Shown: piece by piece, positions 28,688 to 37,948 of the stretch | Numbering within the stretch: the first letter of the stretch is position 1 | Layout: each line of letters begins with the position of its first letter | Source of the DNA: Clostridium sp. OM02-18AC | GTDB taxonomy: Bacteria > Bacillota > Clostridia > Lachnospirales > Lachnospiraceae | Assembly (NCBI RefSeq): GCF_003481825.1 | Contig: NZ_QULW01000023.1 | Coordinates: forward strand, 1 to 60,304 | Length of the DNA stretch: 60,304 nucleotides | Direction of reading: 5' to 3' | The notes under the pieces: generated by a model | The model's input: the letters and a program-made list of their open reading frames with translations, nothing else | Databases searched by the model: none | Told to the model about the DNA's origin: nothing | Program-made: the position numbers and the translations under genes

Positions 28688-29425
28688 CTATTCCTCCAAA
28701 AATGTCTGCAATTCCTCTGGTGTTCCTAATACATGTACTTTTTCTGGAGTAACATCTGAAATATAAATTTCTCCCCCCTTCGATAATAAATAATCATACA
28801 ATGGTGCTACATACTTTTCACCATTTACTAATTCTTGTGTTTTACTATAGTATTCTTCATAAAGTTCCTTATAAAGTCTACAAGACTTAAAATAATATGC
28901 CCCAAGCGTACAATGATTTGATATTCTCTTCTTTTCTTTAATCTCTACAACTTTTCCTTTATCATCAAGTTTAACAAAACTCCAGTGATCTCCTTCCGCG
29001 CAAAAACATGGAATAAAACCATCACCTCTTAACTCAGTACTATTCATTGCGCCTTCTTCGACATATGTATCGATGTTATAAATTAAAAGCGCATTATTTA
29101 AATTCCAATATTTTTGCGCCATCATTGCAGTCGTTGCCTGACCATCCGTCAAATAATCCAAAACTATCACATGATAATTGCGAAATCCTAATTTTTGACA
29201 TTTTTCATTTATAAATTTTTCAACATCACATTGTTCATCCTTCATTGCAATGAAAATATACTGATTTGTCTGTGCTCTATAACCTTCAAGACTAATCATT
29301 GACCATTCGAAAAGAGTTTTTCCTTTCGCCTCTATCATATATTTAGGAACTGTATATCCCATTTTTCTAAAACGAGATCCTAATCCTCCCATAGTAATTA
29401 CAATATCTATCATCTTGCTATCCAT
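28688..29425 (-). CDS. Sugar nucleotidyltransferase
   Basis: 245 residues. The N-terminus IVITMGGLGSRFRKMGYTVPK is the nucleotide-binding loop of NTP-sugar transferases (GG-x-G-S-R plus the later P-K), and YNIDTYVEE gives the metal-binding Asp. It would activate a sugar phosphate with an NTP. AGGAG lies 8 bases before the ATG, which directly follows the stop of the HAD gene. With the HAD protein and the kinase-like protein upstream it forms a tight trio, probably one activation pathway. Which sugar is not visible. Confidence 0.8.
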   Translation of the reverse strand: MDSKMIDIVITMGGLGSRFRKMGYTVPKYMIEAKGKTLFEWSMISLEGYRAQTNQYIFIAMKDEQCDVEKFINEKCQKLGFRNYHVIVLDYLTDGQATTAMMAQKYWNLNNALLIYNIDTYVEEGAMNSTELRGDGFIPCFCAEGDHWSFVKLDDKGKVVEIKEKKRISNHCTLGAYYFKSCRLYKELYEEYYSKTQELVNGEKYVAPLYDYLLSKGGEIYISDVTPEKVHVLGTPEELQTFLEE

Positions 29426-29845
29426 TTAATTTTTCTCCTGTTCGTTATCAAAAGAATGGCATCTTGATTTTTTACAAATTTCATTTAATTCTTCTAGAGA
29501 ATACTTAAGAAATTCATCTGGTCTTATTGTTCTATCATCTACATAAAAGCCCTTGTGTCCAGGCCATACCTTGCCATAAACAATCTCATCATATGGTATT
29601 TCCCATTTTTCAAGCCATGCAGTCAATATTGCTGCTGTGTGCTTATTTATAAGTCCAATATTTCCATTGTATGAATTCATATTGCGCGATGTATAAAGGA
29701 TAATTTTTGCACCATTTTCCTTATAATACTTCAACTTTTTTACCATCTCGGGAAATGGGATTAAATCCTCGTATCGTTCACTGCTCTTCTTGAGAGGACA
29801 AAGTGTTCCATCAATATCAAATACCAAAGAATAATCTTTAAACAT
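29426..29845 (-). CDS. HAD-family phosphatase of capsule type
   Basis: 139 residues from the ATG at 29845; AAGGAG lies 9 bases upstream inside the end of the previous gene. Motifs: VFDIDGTLC (nucleophile and acid Asp), ILYTSRNM (motif II), YVDDRTI near the end (motif IV). Small HAD proteins like this are common in capsule loci next to nucleotidyltransferases. It overlaps the kinase-like gene by 8 bp and abuts the nucleotidyltransferase, suggesting stoichiometric expression. It probably dephosphorylates a sugar phosphate in the same pathway. Confidence 0.8.
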   Translation of the reverse strand: MFKDYSLVFDIDGTLCPLKKSSERYEDLIPFPEMVKKLKYYKENGAKIILYTSRNMNSYNGNIGLINKHTAAILTAWLEKWEIPYDEIVYGKVWPGHKGFYVDDRTIRPDEFLKYSLEELNEICKKSRCHSFDNEQEKN

Positions 29846-31295
29846 TTTTTTCAATCTCCTTGAGTATATTCCTCACATTCAAAATAAATCCTAATACTTT
29901 ATGTGGATTATCGATATGAAGCGGCAACATAGATAAAAACAGAGATGCCTCATATATTCTCACAGAGAAATAATTATATCCCTCTTCCTCTACCTTATTT
30001 TTGAATAACTCTATATATCTTGAATTATCAAAAGGTATCTCCAAATTATAATCAAACGATGCATCTATCTTAATATCAAATAAAGCATTATTAAAGAAAT
30101 CATATCGTCCACAAATAGAATGGCTCAATTTTGCTATATCATAATATGGATTAGTCCATAGTTCATCTTCCGTAATTGCTCCCTTGGGATCAATGAATTT
30201 TAATGTCTTGGTCGATTTATTGTATAATGTATTTGCAAAGCAAGGATCTCCATGACCTATAACTACTTCTGGCATATATTCTACTTGCTTTTCTATTCTG
30301 GTTTTTAACTCAAAATATTTTTCCACTAATGCATCAATCGTACAATCTTTCGTACAACTTAGTAATGGCTTAATATACGTATCATATTCCGTAAGGTGTT
30401 TTAAATTTTTGATACGCTCATTTACTTTATCCACATATAATGCATCAGCAATTTTTTTATATTCTTCTTTCGAACATTTTTTAGGATGTCGGCTTTTGAA
30501 AAAATAAAAATATCTATCCAGCAACTCTTCGAACTCATTTTCATCCATTGATCCATGAACCCATTTAATTGCTAAATCAGTCATATGAAGTCGTTCCATT
30601 GTATAACTTGCCATAGTTTCTGTTTCCTGATAATTAAATGGCATAACAAACCAGAATTGCATATCTTCCGGAAGCAAATGGTAATACATATACTCGGCTT
30701 TAATTTTTTTCTTATTTGAGGAACTTTTTACTAATGTGTATTCATTTCCCGAAAGAGAGTTAAAATATCTTGAATCAAAATTACCTGTAATGCACTGGAT
30801 AAAATTACCTATTACCCCAATATCTACAAGTCCTTCTATTTGAAATGAGTCCTCTATGTCTCTTGCGAGATCCCAAGCTTTCACCCCAGATATAATACTC
30901 TTGCCAAATGCAATATACTCATCTAATGAAGGGAACATTGCCAATGCAGCTTTCGTCCCACAAAGAGCTACATATGATGTATCTATGTATTCTAATTTTT
31001 TAAAAGAAAGCATCGCCTTTGTGCTATCAGATATAAGATAATTTGAAAAACAATGTAATACTCTGATATCTTCAGCAGCATTTAGTTCCAATTTTTTCAT
31101 AAATTCTACATATTCAAATGTTGAATGTATTTTCTTCCATATCAACTCCGGATAAAGCTTCTTTATCTCACTGCTATAGTATTCTTCCAATTTTCTTTTT
31201 TTTACTACAACATCTGCAAAACCTTTTTCGCCAATGATATCTGTAATAACTTCACTTTTTCGTCCAGTATCATCATATATTACCAGAACCTTCAT
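29838..31295 (-). CDS. Aminoglycoside-phosphotransferase-like kinase with extra N-terminal domain
   Basis: 485 residues from the ATG at 31295, with AAGGAG 7 bases upstream. The C-terminal part has the protein-kinase-like catalytic set VVIGHGDPCFANTLYN (HGD-x4-N) and LKFIDPKG (metal-binding Asp). The first 180 residues form another domain (MKVLVIYDDTGRKSEV), perhaps nucleotide-binding, not recognised further. Kinases of this class phosphorylate small hydroxyl compounds such as choline or sugars. Its fusion-like size and the trio with HAD and nucleotidyltransferase point to a sugar or polyol activation pathway. Substrate unknown. Confidence 0.65.
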   Translation of the reverse strand: MKVLVIYDDTGRKSEVITDIIGEKGFADVVVKKRKLEEYYSSEIKKLYPELIWKKIHSTFEYVEFMKKLELNAAEDIRVLHCFSNYLISDSTKAMLSFKKLEYIDTSYVALCGTKAALAMFPSLDEYIAFGKSIISGVKAWDLARDIEDSFQIEGLVDIGVIGNFIQCITGNFDSRYFNSLSGNEYTLVKSSSNKKKIKAEYMYYHLLPEDMQFWFVMPFNYQETETMASYTMERLHMTDLAIKWVHGSMDENEFEELLDRYFYFFKSRHPKKCSKEEYKKIADALYVDKVNERIKNLKHLTEYDTYIKPLLSCTKDCTIDALVEKYFELKTRIEKQVEYMPEVVIGHGDPCFANTLYNKSTKTLKFIDPKGAITEDELWTNPYYDIAKLSHSICGRYDFFNNALFDIKIDASFDYNLEIPFDNSRYIELFKNKVEEEGYNYFSVRIYEASLFLSMLPLHIDNPHKVLGFILNVRNILKEIEKNV

Positions 31296-32157
31296 TACGT
31301 GCTCCTTTTCTCCAAAGTACTTCATATATTTTTATTATACAATATACGACCATCAACAACATAATACTAATGAAGACAAAACGCTTCAATTCTATCGATG
31401 ATCCAACTCCAATTGCTGATAACAAGTATTGAGAGATAATATCATTTAACTGATTTTTGTTTTCTATTCCACATAACAAGGTAAGACTCCCAATCTCCAT
31501 TGCCCACGCTACCAACGACAAAAAGTACAAAACAATACCTCGTCCTTTCAAAACATTGCAAATTTCTCGGTAAACATTATTCAGCGCATCCAGTACTTTT
31601 AAAAACATTAGTTTTCGTTCTGTTGCGTTGGCTTTCAAAAAGTATTTTTTCCAAAACAAATATATTCCAGGATACAAAAAGTAAATCAAAAGTGCAAAGA
31701 GTAAAAACAAAAGCAGCACATATGTTACCGCTGAAATATGCCCTCCATTAAATATCCATAATAACAAAATAATTGTTACAAGTGCCATAGTATCCATAAA
31801 ACGATCTAGCATTACCGTTACAATTCCCTGCAGCAAATTATTAAGGACTTTACCGTAACAGTATATTCTAAAAAATTCTCCCAATTTATATGGGAACACT
31901 AATCCTACTGGCGTCACCTTACAGTATGTTTTTATATAATCCAATGTTTTCAAGTTAGATCCATATAACGCCAAATAAAGCCTACAAGCCTTTATAAAAT
32001 GCACCAAACATGCTGTAGCTACAATTATAATTATATATATAACATTATTTTCTACAAACAATATATTTACATCAAGAAATTCATAAATAAATAATAATGT
32101 TGCAAGAAAAATAATAGAGATATTTATCAGATTATATTTAAGCTGAGCTTTCTTCAT
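31273..32157 (-). CDS. Flippase-like membrane protein (LPG synthase TM / UPF0104 family)
   Basis: 294 residues with about seven or eight predicted helices. Conserved patterns include KVTPVGLVFPYKLGEFFRIY and LDRFMDTMALV, seen in the lysylphosphatidylglycerol-synthase membrane-domain family, members of which flip lipids or lipid-linked sugars. It overlaps the kinase-like gene by 23 bp. In this locus it more likely moves a polyprenyl-linked intermediate than makes lysyl-lipid, because the synthetase domain is absent. Confidence 0.75.
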   Translation of the reverse strand: MKKAQLKYNLINISIIFLATLLFIYEFLDVNILFVENNVIYIIIIVATACLVHFIKACRLYLALYGSNLKTLDYIKTYCKVTPVGLVFPYKLGEFFRIYCYGKVLNNLLQGIVTVMLDRFMDTMALVTIILLLWIFNGGHISAVTYVLLLFLLFALLIYFLYPGIYLFWKKYFLKANATERKLMFLKVLDALNNVYREICNVLKGRGIVLYFLSLVAWAMEIGSLTLLCGIENKNQLNDIISQYLLSAIGVGSSIELKRFVFISIMLLMVVYCIIKIYEVLWRKGARNEGSGNI

Positions 32158-32169
32158 AATATAGATGCC

Positions 32170-32970
32170 TTACCTTTGTATATTTGTATAAATAGTTTGA
32201 GCTGAATAGTTTTTTATTAAAACTTCTCTGTGCTCTGCACGTATAAACTTGTCTTTATTTAAGATATAAGCGCCAAGCAGCTTCAGAACCGTAATTGCTT
32301 GATTTACCATTTTAACATTTGAGACCTGATCATCTTCTCTCCAAACAATTGGAAAAAATTTCACTTTGTGTTTATAATATGCAGATCCTAATATCATACA
32401 ATAATTAAACATTAAATTATCCTTATATTTTATATAAAACTTATCCTTCAGAATATCAACTTTATACATATTTAAACCAGAACCTAAATCATACACTTTA
32501 TAGCGACAACCAATACTGAACAAAAAATTATATATTATATTTCCAAATGTTCTAAATCGAGAATAGCCCTGAAGCTTAGAACCTTTCATAAATCTTGCTC
32601 CAAGAAAACACTCATATTTTTCAAACTCACCACGTTGGAGATAAGGAAGGACATTTGAAATATCTCCCTGATCATCACCATGCAAAACTATTATATAATC
32701 AAAATTATTATCAATAGCGTACTGAAATGCAACTTTGTGTGATCCACCAAGACCATAATTTTCATCATTTCTAAGCAAACTAACTTTCAATGGAAGTGTA
32801 TGTTTAATTAAATAATTTTCTACAACTTCTTCCCCATGATCCGTACTTCTATTGTTAATAATAACAGCCTCAGTCAAATATTTGCATACTTCATCATTTA
32901 ATTGTTCCAATACTCGTATAATTTGTTTCTCACAATTATACATAGGTATAAAGAGTAATATTTTGTTCAT
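32170..32970 (-). CDS. Family 2 glycosyltransferase, polyprenyl-phosphate-sugar synthase-like
   Basis: 266 residues if started at the ATG at 32970 (AAAGGA 12 bases upstream; the ATG at 32982 is too close to it). Motifs: LLFIPMYNCEKQI, INNRSTD, NYGLGGSHKVAFQYA and VLHGDDQGD, a pattern like dolichyl-phosphate mannose synthases. Probably links a sugar to a polyprenyl phosphate, which GtrA or the flippase-like protein then exports. Lies 12 bp before the flippase-like gene in the operon. Confidence 0.82.
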   Translation of the reverse strand: MNKILLFIPMYNCEKQIIRVLEQLNDEVCKYLTEAVIINNRSTDHGEEVVENYLIKHTLPLKVSLLRNDENYGLGGSHKVAFQYAIDNNFDYIIVLHGDDQGDISNVLPYLQRGEFEKYECFLGARFMKGSKLQGYSRFRTFGNIIYNFLFSIGCRYKVYDLGSGLNMYKVDILKDKFYIKYKDNLMFNYCMILGSAYYKHKVKFFPIVWREDDQVSNVKMVNQAITVLKLLGAYILNKDKFIRAEHREVLIKNYSAQTIYTNIQR

Positions 32971-33075
32971 TATTATATCCATTCCTTTCGCTTATGTATA
33001 AAATTTTGTACAAATGCCACCCACATTGAATTTTATTATAATTCATATTTAAGTATTGCTCACTATATAAACAAT

Positions 33076-34128
33076 TTATTTTATTCTTAACAGTTGCCAT
33101 CCCACACATATTGGAAAACTCAAAGCAATTATTATGATAGAAATCATAGGAACACTTAAGACAGGATTAAATCTCATAGTATCAATTTGCAATTTCCACA
33201 ATAATGTTATAAACAAGTCATGAATCAAATAAACACCAAAACTTGCATTTGCCAAAATAACTATTCTGTGTTTCATCTTTTCGTTAAATATTCTGTTTAA
33301 ATAATCTTCTAAATTTTTAAATATTGAAAATAAAGTCATCGCTGTTAAAACAACTGTTGGTGAAAAATTGTCTTGCCAAAAATCATTTCTCATTCCATTC
33401 AATGATTCTATTTGAAATGTAAAGGAAACTGTCAATACCATTGACATCAGAAAAAGCAGATAAACACCCACACTCTGCCTTTTCCATACTTCATATTTGC
33501 TCATATAATATCCTAAAAAATAGTATCCAAAATAACCTGTACAATAAATCATCTTTGTGCGCTCAATTAAATTTACCAAGTTTCCATCAAAATTATAAGT
33601 TTTAAGTACTGGTACTACAATTGAAAAAAACGCCCAAATACATAACAAGTTTCTTAATTCGTCTTTGCTAGACGTAGCAACTAACTTTCGTAAATAAGGT
33701 GTTACTATATACAAACCCAACATAACAAACATAAACCAGAAGTGATATGGACCATCAATTACTAGCTTTAGCATTCCTATATCTAATGCATTTAACGAAA
33801 AACCTTTTTCCATAACGGTGTTCCAAATAGCATATATACATGACCAAATAATATAAGCAACTAAAAGTCGTTTACAATATGCACTAATTTTGTTCCTAGT
33901 AATATTCTTTTCTGGTTGCAACAAAAAAGAGCCACTTATCATAAAAAAAATAGGTACACCCCAACGTGTCATACACGAATAGATCGTATATATTTTAAAA
34001 TTTCTATCCTCTACCGAATAGGCCCACATATTCTTGGATGCAACATGCAATAAAATGATGGCGCAAATAGACAATATCCGAAGTAAATCCGTATAAATAA
34101 CTCGAGTATTCTCCTTGTTTTCTCTCAT
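33076..34128 (-). CDS. Acyltransferase 3 family membrane protein
   Basis: About 350 residues, ten helices. The N-terminal TDLLRILSICAIILLHVAS carries the family's early R and H residues, and RWGVPIFFMISGSFLL the next motif; YHFWFMFVMLGLYIVTPYL is also typical. These proteins O-acetylate or otherwise acylate sugars of surface glycans using acyl-CoA. The start is uncertain: the ATG at 34128 gives the usual N-terminus, though AGGA lies 15 bases away. It lies between the flanking fusion protein and the GT2 in the operon. Confidence 0.82.
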   Translation of the reverse strand: MRENKENTRVIYTDLLRILSICAIILLHVASKNMWAYSVEDRNFKIYTIYSCMTRWGVPIFFMISGSFLLQPEKNITRNKISAYCKRLLVAYIIWSCIYAIWNTVMEKGFSLNALDIGMLKLVIDGPYHFWFMFVMLGLYIVTPYLRKLVATSSKDELRNLLCIWAFFSIVVPVLKTYNFDGNLVNLIERTKMIYCTGYFGYYFLGYYMSKYEVWKRQSVGVYLLFLMSMVLTVSFTFQIESLNGMRNDFWQDNFSPTVVLTAMTLFSIFKNLEDYLNRIFNEKMKHRIVILANASFGVYLIHDLFITLLWKLQIDTMRFNPVLSVPMISIIIIALSFPICVGWQLLRIK

Positions 34129-34296
34129 TTTTATGTTTATTATTCCTTTCACCCAGGTGCAAAATTTTTTTAAATATTTTGCGCCATTTATTATAATTCC
34201 AACCAAAAAAACACAATATAGTACATATTAAAACTAGACCGAAGCCATCTCATCTACCTAACACTCTTTTTTAGGATAAAAGAGATTCCTCATCTC

Positions 34297-36915
34297 TTAT
34301 TTTCTGTTTTTCTTTTTTAGAATAAGTATCAATATATATGAAAACCAAAACACCCCAACAAGATAAAACGGATAAAAATACATGCTATTTACACTTGGTG
34401 CTGTCATATATACAATCAAAAAGTCTGTAATAATCGATATATTCAACATTAACATATACCAATTTTTTAACATACTTAGTATTATACAACCAAATATAAG
34501 AAACAGTATTGGCACCCATAAGTTCCACATATAGCTATATGCCATTACCCCAGAATCCGGCAATACATACATTCCCGTCAGAAAATATGAAACCACCGAC
34601 CGTAATTTTTCATTAAATGGTCTATAAATTTTTAATATAGAAGGTGATACTCCATATGAAACAGCTATCTTTTCCGAATCAGTAATACTTTTTGCCGGAC
34701 TAATCCAAAAATCATATTTTGGAGCAGCAACTGAATGCGCAAATAATTCATATTTAGCTTCAGAATATTCTATTGGATTACAAATAATCAATTCAGCCAC
34801 GCTCTTTAAACATTCTCGATATTCATCATCTGTAAAATCATATGGCGCAATATATCCATAAACGGCATACAAATCTGTTGCCGATGAATGTTCAATCAAC
34901 ATACGAATACTCATTATTTTATCAATCGAACTAATAACCTCCTTCATATCTCTGAAAGAGCGTAATTCATCGTTAGTCAAAAGTATGCTAATTCCTGTAA
35001 CAAAAGAATTCAATGTGGCAATCTGCGATGTTTTTTTATCTACGAATGCATTATTAACATGAGACAATAAACCGAACGGTAAAAAAACACTAGCCAATAA
35101 CCATATAAACAAGGTTTTCTTATGTTTTACAAGTAGCCATATTCCCCACAATAAAGTAAGAACAATAATGAAAAACCGACTTTCAATTCTCCAGAAAGAA
35201 ATAAGAGCAATCATTATACCCAATTTCACAATTTGAGCCAAAGTTATTTCTCGTGTTTCACTTATTAGTTCAACGCTAAATGCAAATAAATATAACATCA
35301 AAAATGAATATAAAGTAACTCGTAATGGATATAAAATATAATAAATCGTTGGTGGCATTAATAATGCTATATATAAAGCATATGCTATATATTTATTTTT
35401 CTTTTTCAAAATATTAAAGGAATAAGCTCCAATGAAAGAACAAATCAAAACTTGTATCCAGATAATTGTCCCGCAACTTGGATAAATCATAATAGACAAA
35501 ATATAAAACAAATTGGTCAACAAACTTTGATGAAACTGAATATCCCAATGTTGTATCGTTCCTAAAATCAAGAATTCGTCATTGTTCCAAATTCCTGGCC
35601 AAACTAATAATAAACAGGCTGTATATACACCAAATAAAATTACCCAACTTTTTAACCACGAATAATCGATTTTTTTTCTTATTTTTATAAAAAAATATTG
35701 TGGTATCGTAACTTCTAATATTAATAAAATGATTTTAGAAGAAATATACACCATCCAATTTAGTTTACTCATGTCTTGAAACACAAAAAAAACACGATCG
35801 TTTGAAAATGATGTTATGAACAATACAATACTGAAAAAAAGAAGATACCTATTATCTAGCTTTTTCATTACCTCAACAATATTTTTCTTATTTTTTAAAA
35901 TATTCAAAAAACACTCTATTAGTATTGACCATAATATAACAGAAAATAGTATTAGAATATAGCTTAAGTATCCCTCTGCTGTTATATCATAGCCCGGATT
36001 AAAAGCATATTTACAAATGACCAACATCTGCCCTAAATAAATCGGCAAGCTTAGCTTACCCATATAACCAAATATTTCTAAACTAAATATTTTATCCAAA
36101 TTTGAATTACCGCAATACTGTAATACCAAAAATAACGCAAATATTAATGTTATATATTTTCTATCCCACAAAAGATTAGTTGAAAAAAAGCAACTAACCA
36201 ACATAATTATTAAAATAATTTCAAGTATATCTAACACGCACGAATGAACACTTGCTATATGTTCACTAAACTTCTTATAAATATTCCATGCAGCCATACC
36301 CATCCAAAGAGAAACAAGTGTGCGTATAATTCTTTCAATATTCACATTTGCAACTTTCAACACATACATATATATAAAAAATAAAATAAGCGAACTATAA
36401 ATATAGCATTTTTGTGATTTATCTCTTAACATACGCTTGATTATTAAATAAATAGATATTACAATAAAACCGCCGAATAATAAAGCTGAAATGTACCATC
36501 CTGGACCATTTACATGCATAGTCCTATAAAACAATCCATTTAAACATAAGAGTTCTATCAATGCATTATTCAAAAATTGTGACCATTCAACTTGCGTAAA
36601 TATACCGGCTCTATAATAATAAATACACTTATATAAAAATGTAGTGGCAAAGCAAAGATAATAATATGGAGCCAACGTTTTAAATCGTGATTTTGTAATA
36701 TTTAAAGCTGTATTAAAGATTGATCCATTTGTTTCCTTTTCTAACATACGCGCCAAAAAAAAACCTGATAATACCAAAAAACATTCAACCGCATATCCAC
36801 CATAACTAAAGCCTCTAACCCCTAACATGGTTGAAGATCCAATATGCATAAGACATACCGGCAATGCAAGCATAAAGCGATCTAACTCAATATTATTTTT
36901 TCGCTTCGCATTCAT
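34297..36915 (-). CDS. Acyltransferase-3 domain fused to large GT-C-like membrane domain
   Basis: 872 residues from the ATG at 36915 (AAGGAG 6 bases upstream). Residues 1-350 are an acyltransferase-3 domain: LDRFMLALPVCLMHIGSS and VECFLVLSGFFLA. From about residue 370 a second, 500-residue multi-helix domain starts, with VWPGIWNNDEFLILG and HWDIQFHQSL early in it; an acidic residue in the first outside loop is typical of GT-C glycosyltransferases that use lipid-linked donors. One polypeptide could thus both acylate and glycosylate the glycan at the outer face. The fusion is read directly; the GT-C call is inference. Confidence 0.65.
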   Translation of the reverse strand: MNAKRKNNIELDRFMLALPVCLMHIGSSTMLGVRGFSYGGYAVECFLVLSGFFLARMLEKETNGSIFNTALNITKSRFKTLAPYYYLCFATTFLYKCIYYYRAGIFTQVEWSQFLNNALIELLCLNGLFYRTMHVNGPGWYISALLFGGFIVISIYLIIKRMLRDKSQKCYIYSSLILFFIYMYVLKVANVNIERIIRTLVSLWMGMAAWNIYKKFSEHIASVHSCVLDILEIILIIMLVSCFFSTNLLWDRKYITLIFALFLVLQYCGNSNLDKIFSLEIFGYMGKLSLPIYLGQMLVICKYAFNPGYDITAEGYLSYILILFSVILWSILIECFLNILKNKKNIVEVMKKLDNRYLLFFSIVLFITSFSNDRVFFVFQDMSKLNWMVYISSKIILLILEVTIPQYFFIKIRKKIDYSWLKSWVILFGVYTACLLLVWPGIWNNDEFLILGTIQHWDIQFHQSLLTNLFYILSIMIYPSCGTIIWIQVLICSFIGAYSFNILKKKNKYIAYALYIALLMPPTIYYILYPLRVTLYSFLMLYLFAFSVELISETREITLAQIVKLGIMIALISFWRIESRFFIIVLTLLWGIWLLVKHKKTLFIWLLASVFLPFGLLSHVNNAFVDKKTSQIATLNSFVTGISILLTNDELRSFRDMKEVISSIDKIMSIRMLIEHSSATDLYAVYGYIAPYDFTDDEYRECLKSVAELIICNPIEYSEAKYELFAHSVAAPKYDFWISPAKSITDSEKIAVSYGVSPSILKIYRPFNEKLRSVVSYFLTGMYVLPDSGVMAYSYMWNLWVPILFLIFGCIILSMLKNWYMLMLNISIITDFLIVYMTAPSVNSMYFYPFYLVGVFWFSYILILILKKKNRK

Positions 36916-36940
36916 TTCATACTCCTTATTTTCTAACACA

Positions 36941-37948
36941 TTAACAACAACTTGTACCATATAAAACAAACTTGAATTTTCGAACAATTTTGTCTATTGT
37001 TTTGTATTTTCTACAAAGTGCAAACAAACCATATGACACCTTCAGGATCGATAATTCATACTTCCATTGAGGACTTAATGGTAAACCCATATTCAAAAAA
37101 TATTTTTCATTTGTATCATGAATTATTTTCTTTACTCGTTCTGTTCTTATTCCATAGACGTAGCATTTATACAAACGATCTAGCAATATATGAAAATATA
37201 AGTTTTCCATTTGTGGCTGTAACTCTACTAAACCCTTTTCATAGAAAAAATCCAACCGACTCTGCAGAGCTTCTATAACATCAAGATTCTTCTCACGAAA
37301 TACCGCCGTAATACTCTCTTCTCTTGTTCGATCATAATTATATTTTGAAGTATCTATATATACCAGCCTTCTTGCTTTATAAAATGCCAGATGTGTTGTA
37401 AATTCATCCTCGTGCAACTTTCCAACCGGAAATCTTATGTCCTCAAATATATGCTTATCATAAATTTTATTACATGCAATTGGTTTAAAATATTTCCATT
37501 CGATTTCTCCTCGTAATGCAAATATATTATCACCTACAACATATTCTCCTGTATTGTCTGTTTCTTCCTCAATACGATTGCTATAAATACATCTCCAGCT
37601 GCATTCTGCTATATCTGCCTGATATTTTCTAGCTGCATCAAGCAATACTTCCAACATGTCTAAATCAATCCAATCGTCACTATCAATAAATGTCACATAA
37701 TCACCTGTAGCCACATCTAATCCATAGTTACGAGCATCAGACAATCCTCCATTTTTTTTATGAATAACAACAACACGTTCATCTTTTTCAGCCCATCCAT
37801 CGCACATCATCCCTGATTGATCTGGCGACCCATCATCGACTAATATAATTTCTATATCCTTCAATGTCTGATTCACAATTGACTCCACACATCGATCAAT
37901 AAATTTTTCTACTTTATATACCGGTACAATTACACTTATAGCAGGCAT
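36941..37948 (-). CDS. Family 2 glycosyltransferase
   Basis: 335 residues, GT-A fold. SVIVPVYKVEKFI, ILVDDGSPDQS, NGGLSDARNYGL and FIDSDDWID (metal site) are the full set for EpsJ/CpsI-like transferases; LHEDEFTT is a likely catalytic-acid region. GGAGG precedes the ATG, which lies inside the end of the preceding GT2 gene (13-bp overlap). Adds one residue of the repeat unit at the cytoplasmic face. Donor not predictable. Confidence 0.92.
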   Translation of the reverse strand: MPAISVIVPVYKVEKFIDRCVESIVNQTLKDIEIILVDDGSPDQSGMMCDGWAEKDERVVVIHKKNGGLSDARNYGLDVATGDYVTFIDSDDWIDLDMLEVLLDAARKYQADIAECSWRCIYSNRIEEETDNTGEYVVGDNIFALRGEIEWKYFKPIACNKIYDKHIFEDIRFPVGKLHEDEFTTHLAFYKARRLVYIDTSKYNYDRTREESITAVFREKNLDVIEALQSRLDFFYEKGLVELQPQMENLYFHILLDRLYKCYVYGIRTERVKKIIHDTNEKYFLNMGLPLSPQWKYELSILKVSYGLFALCRKYKTIDKIVRKFKFVLYGTSCC

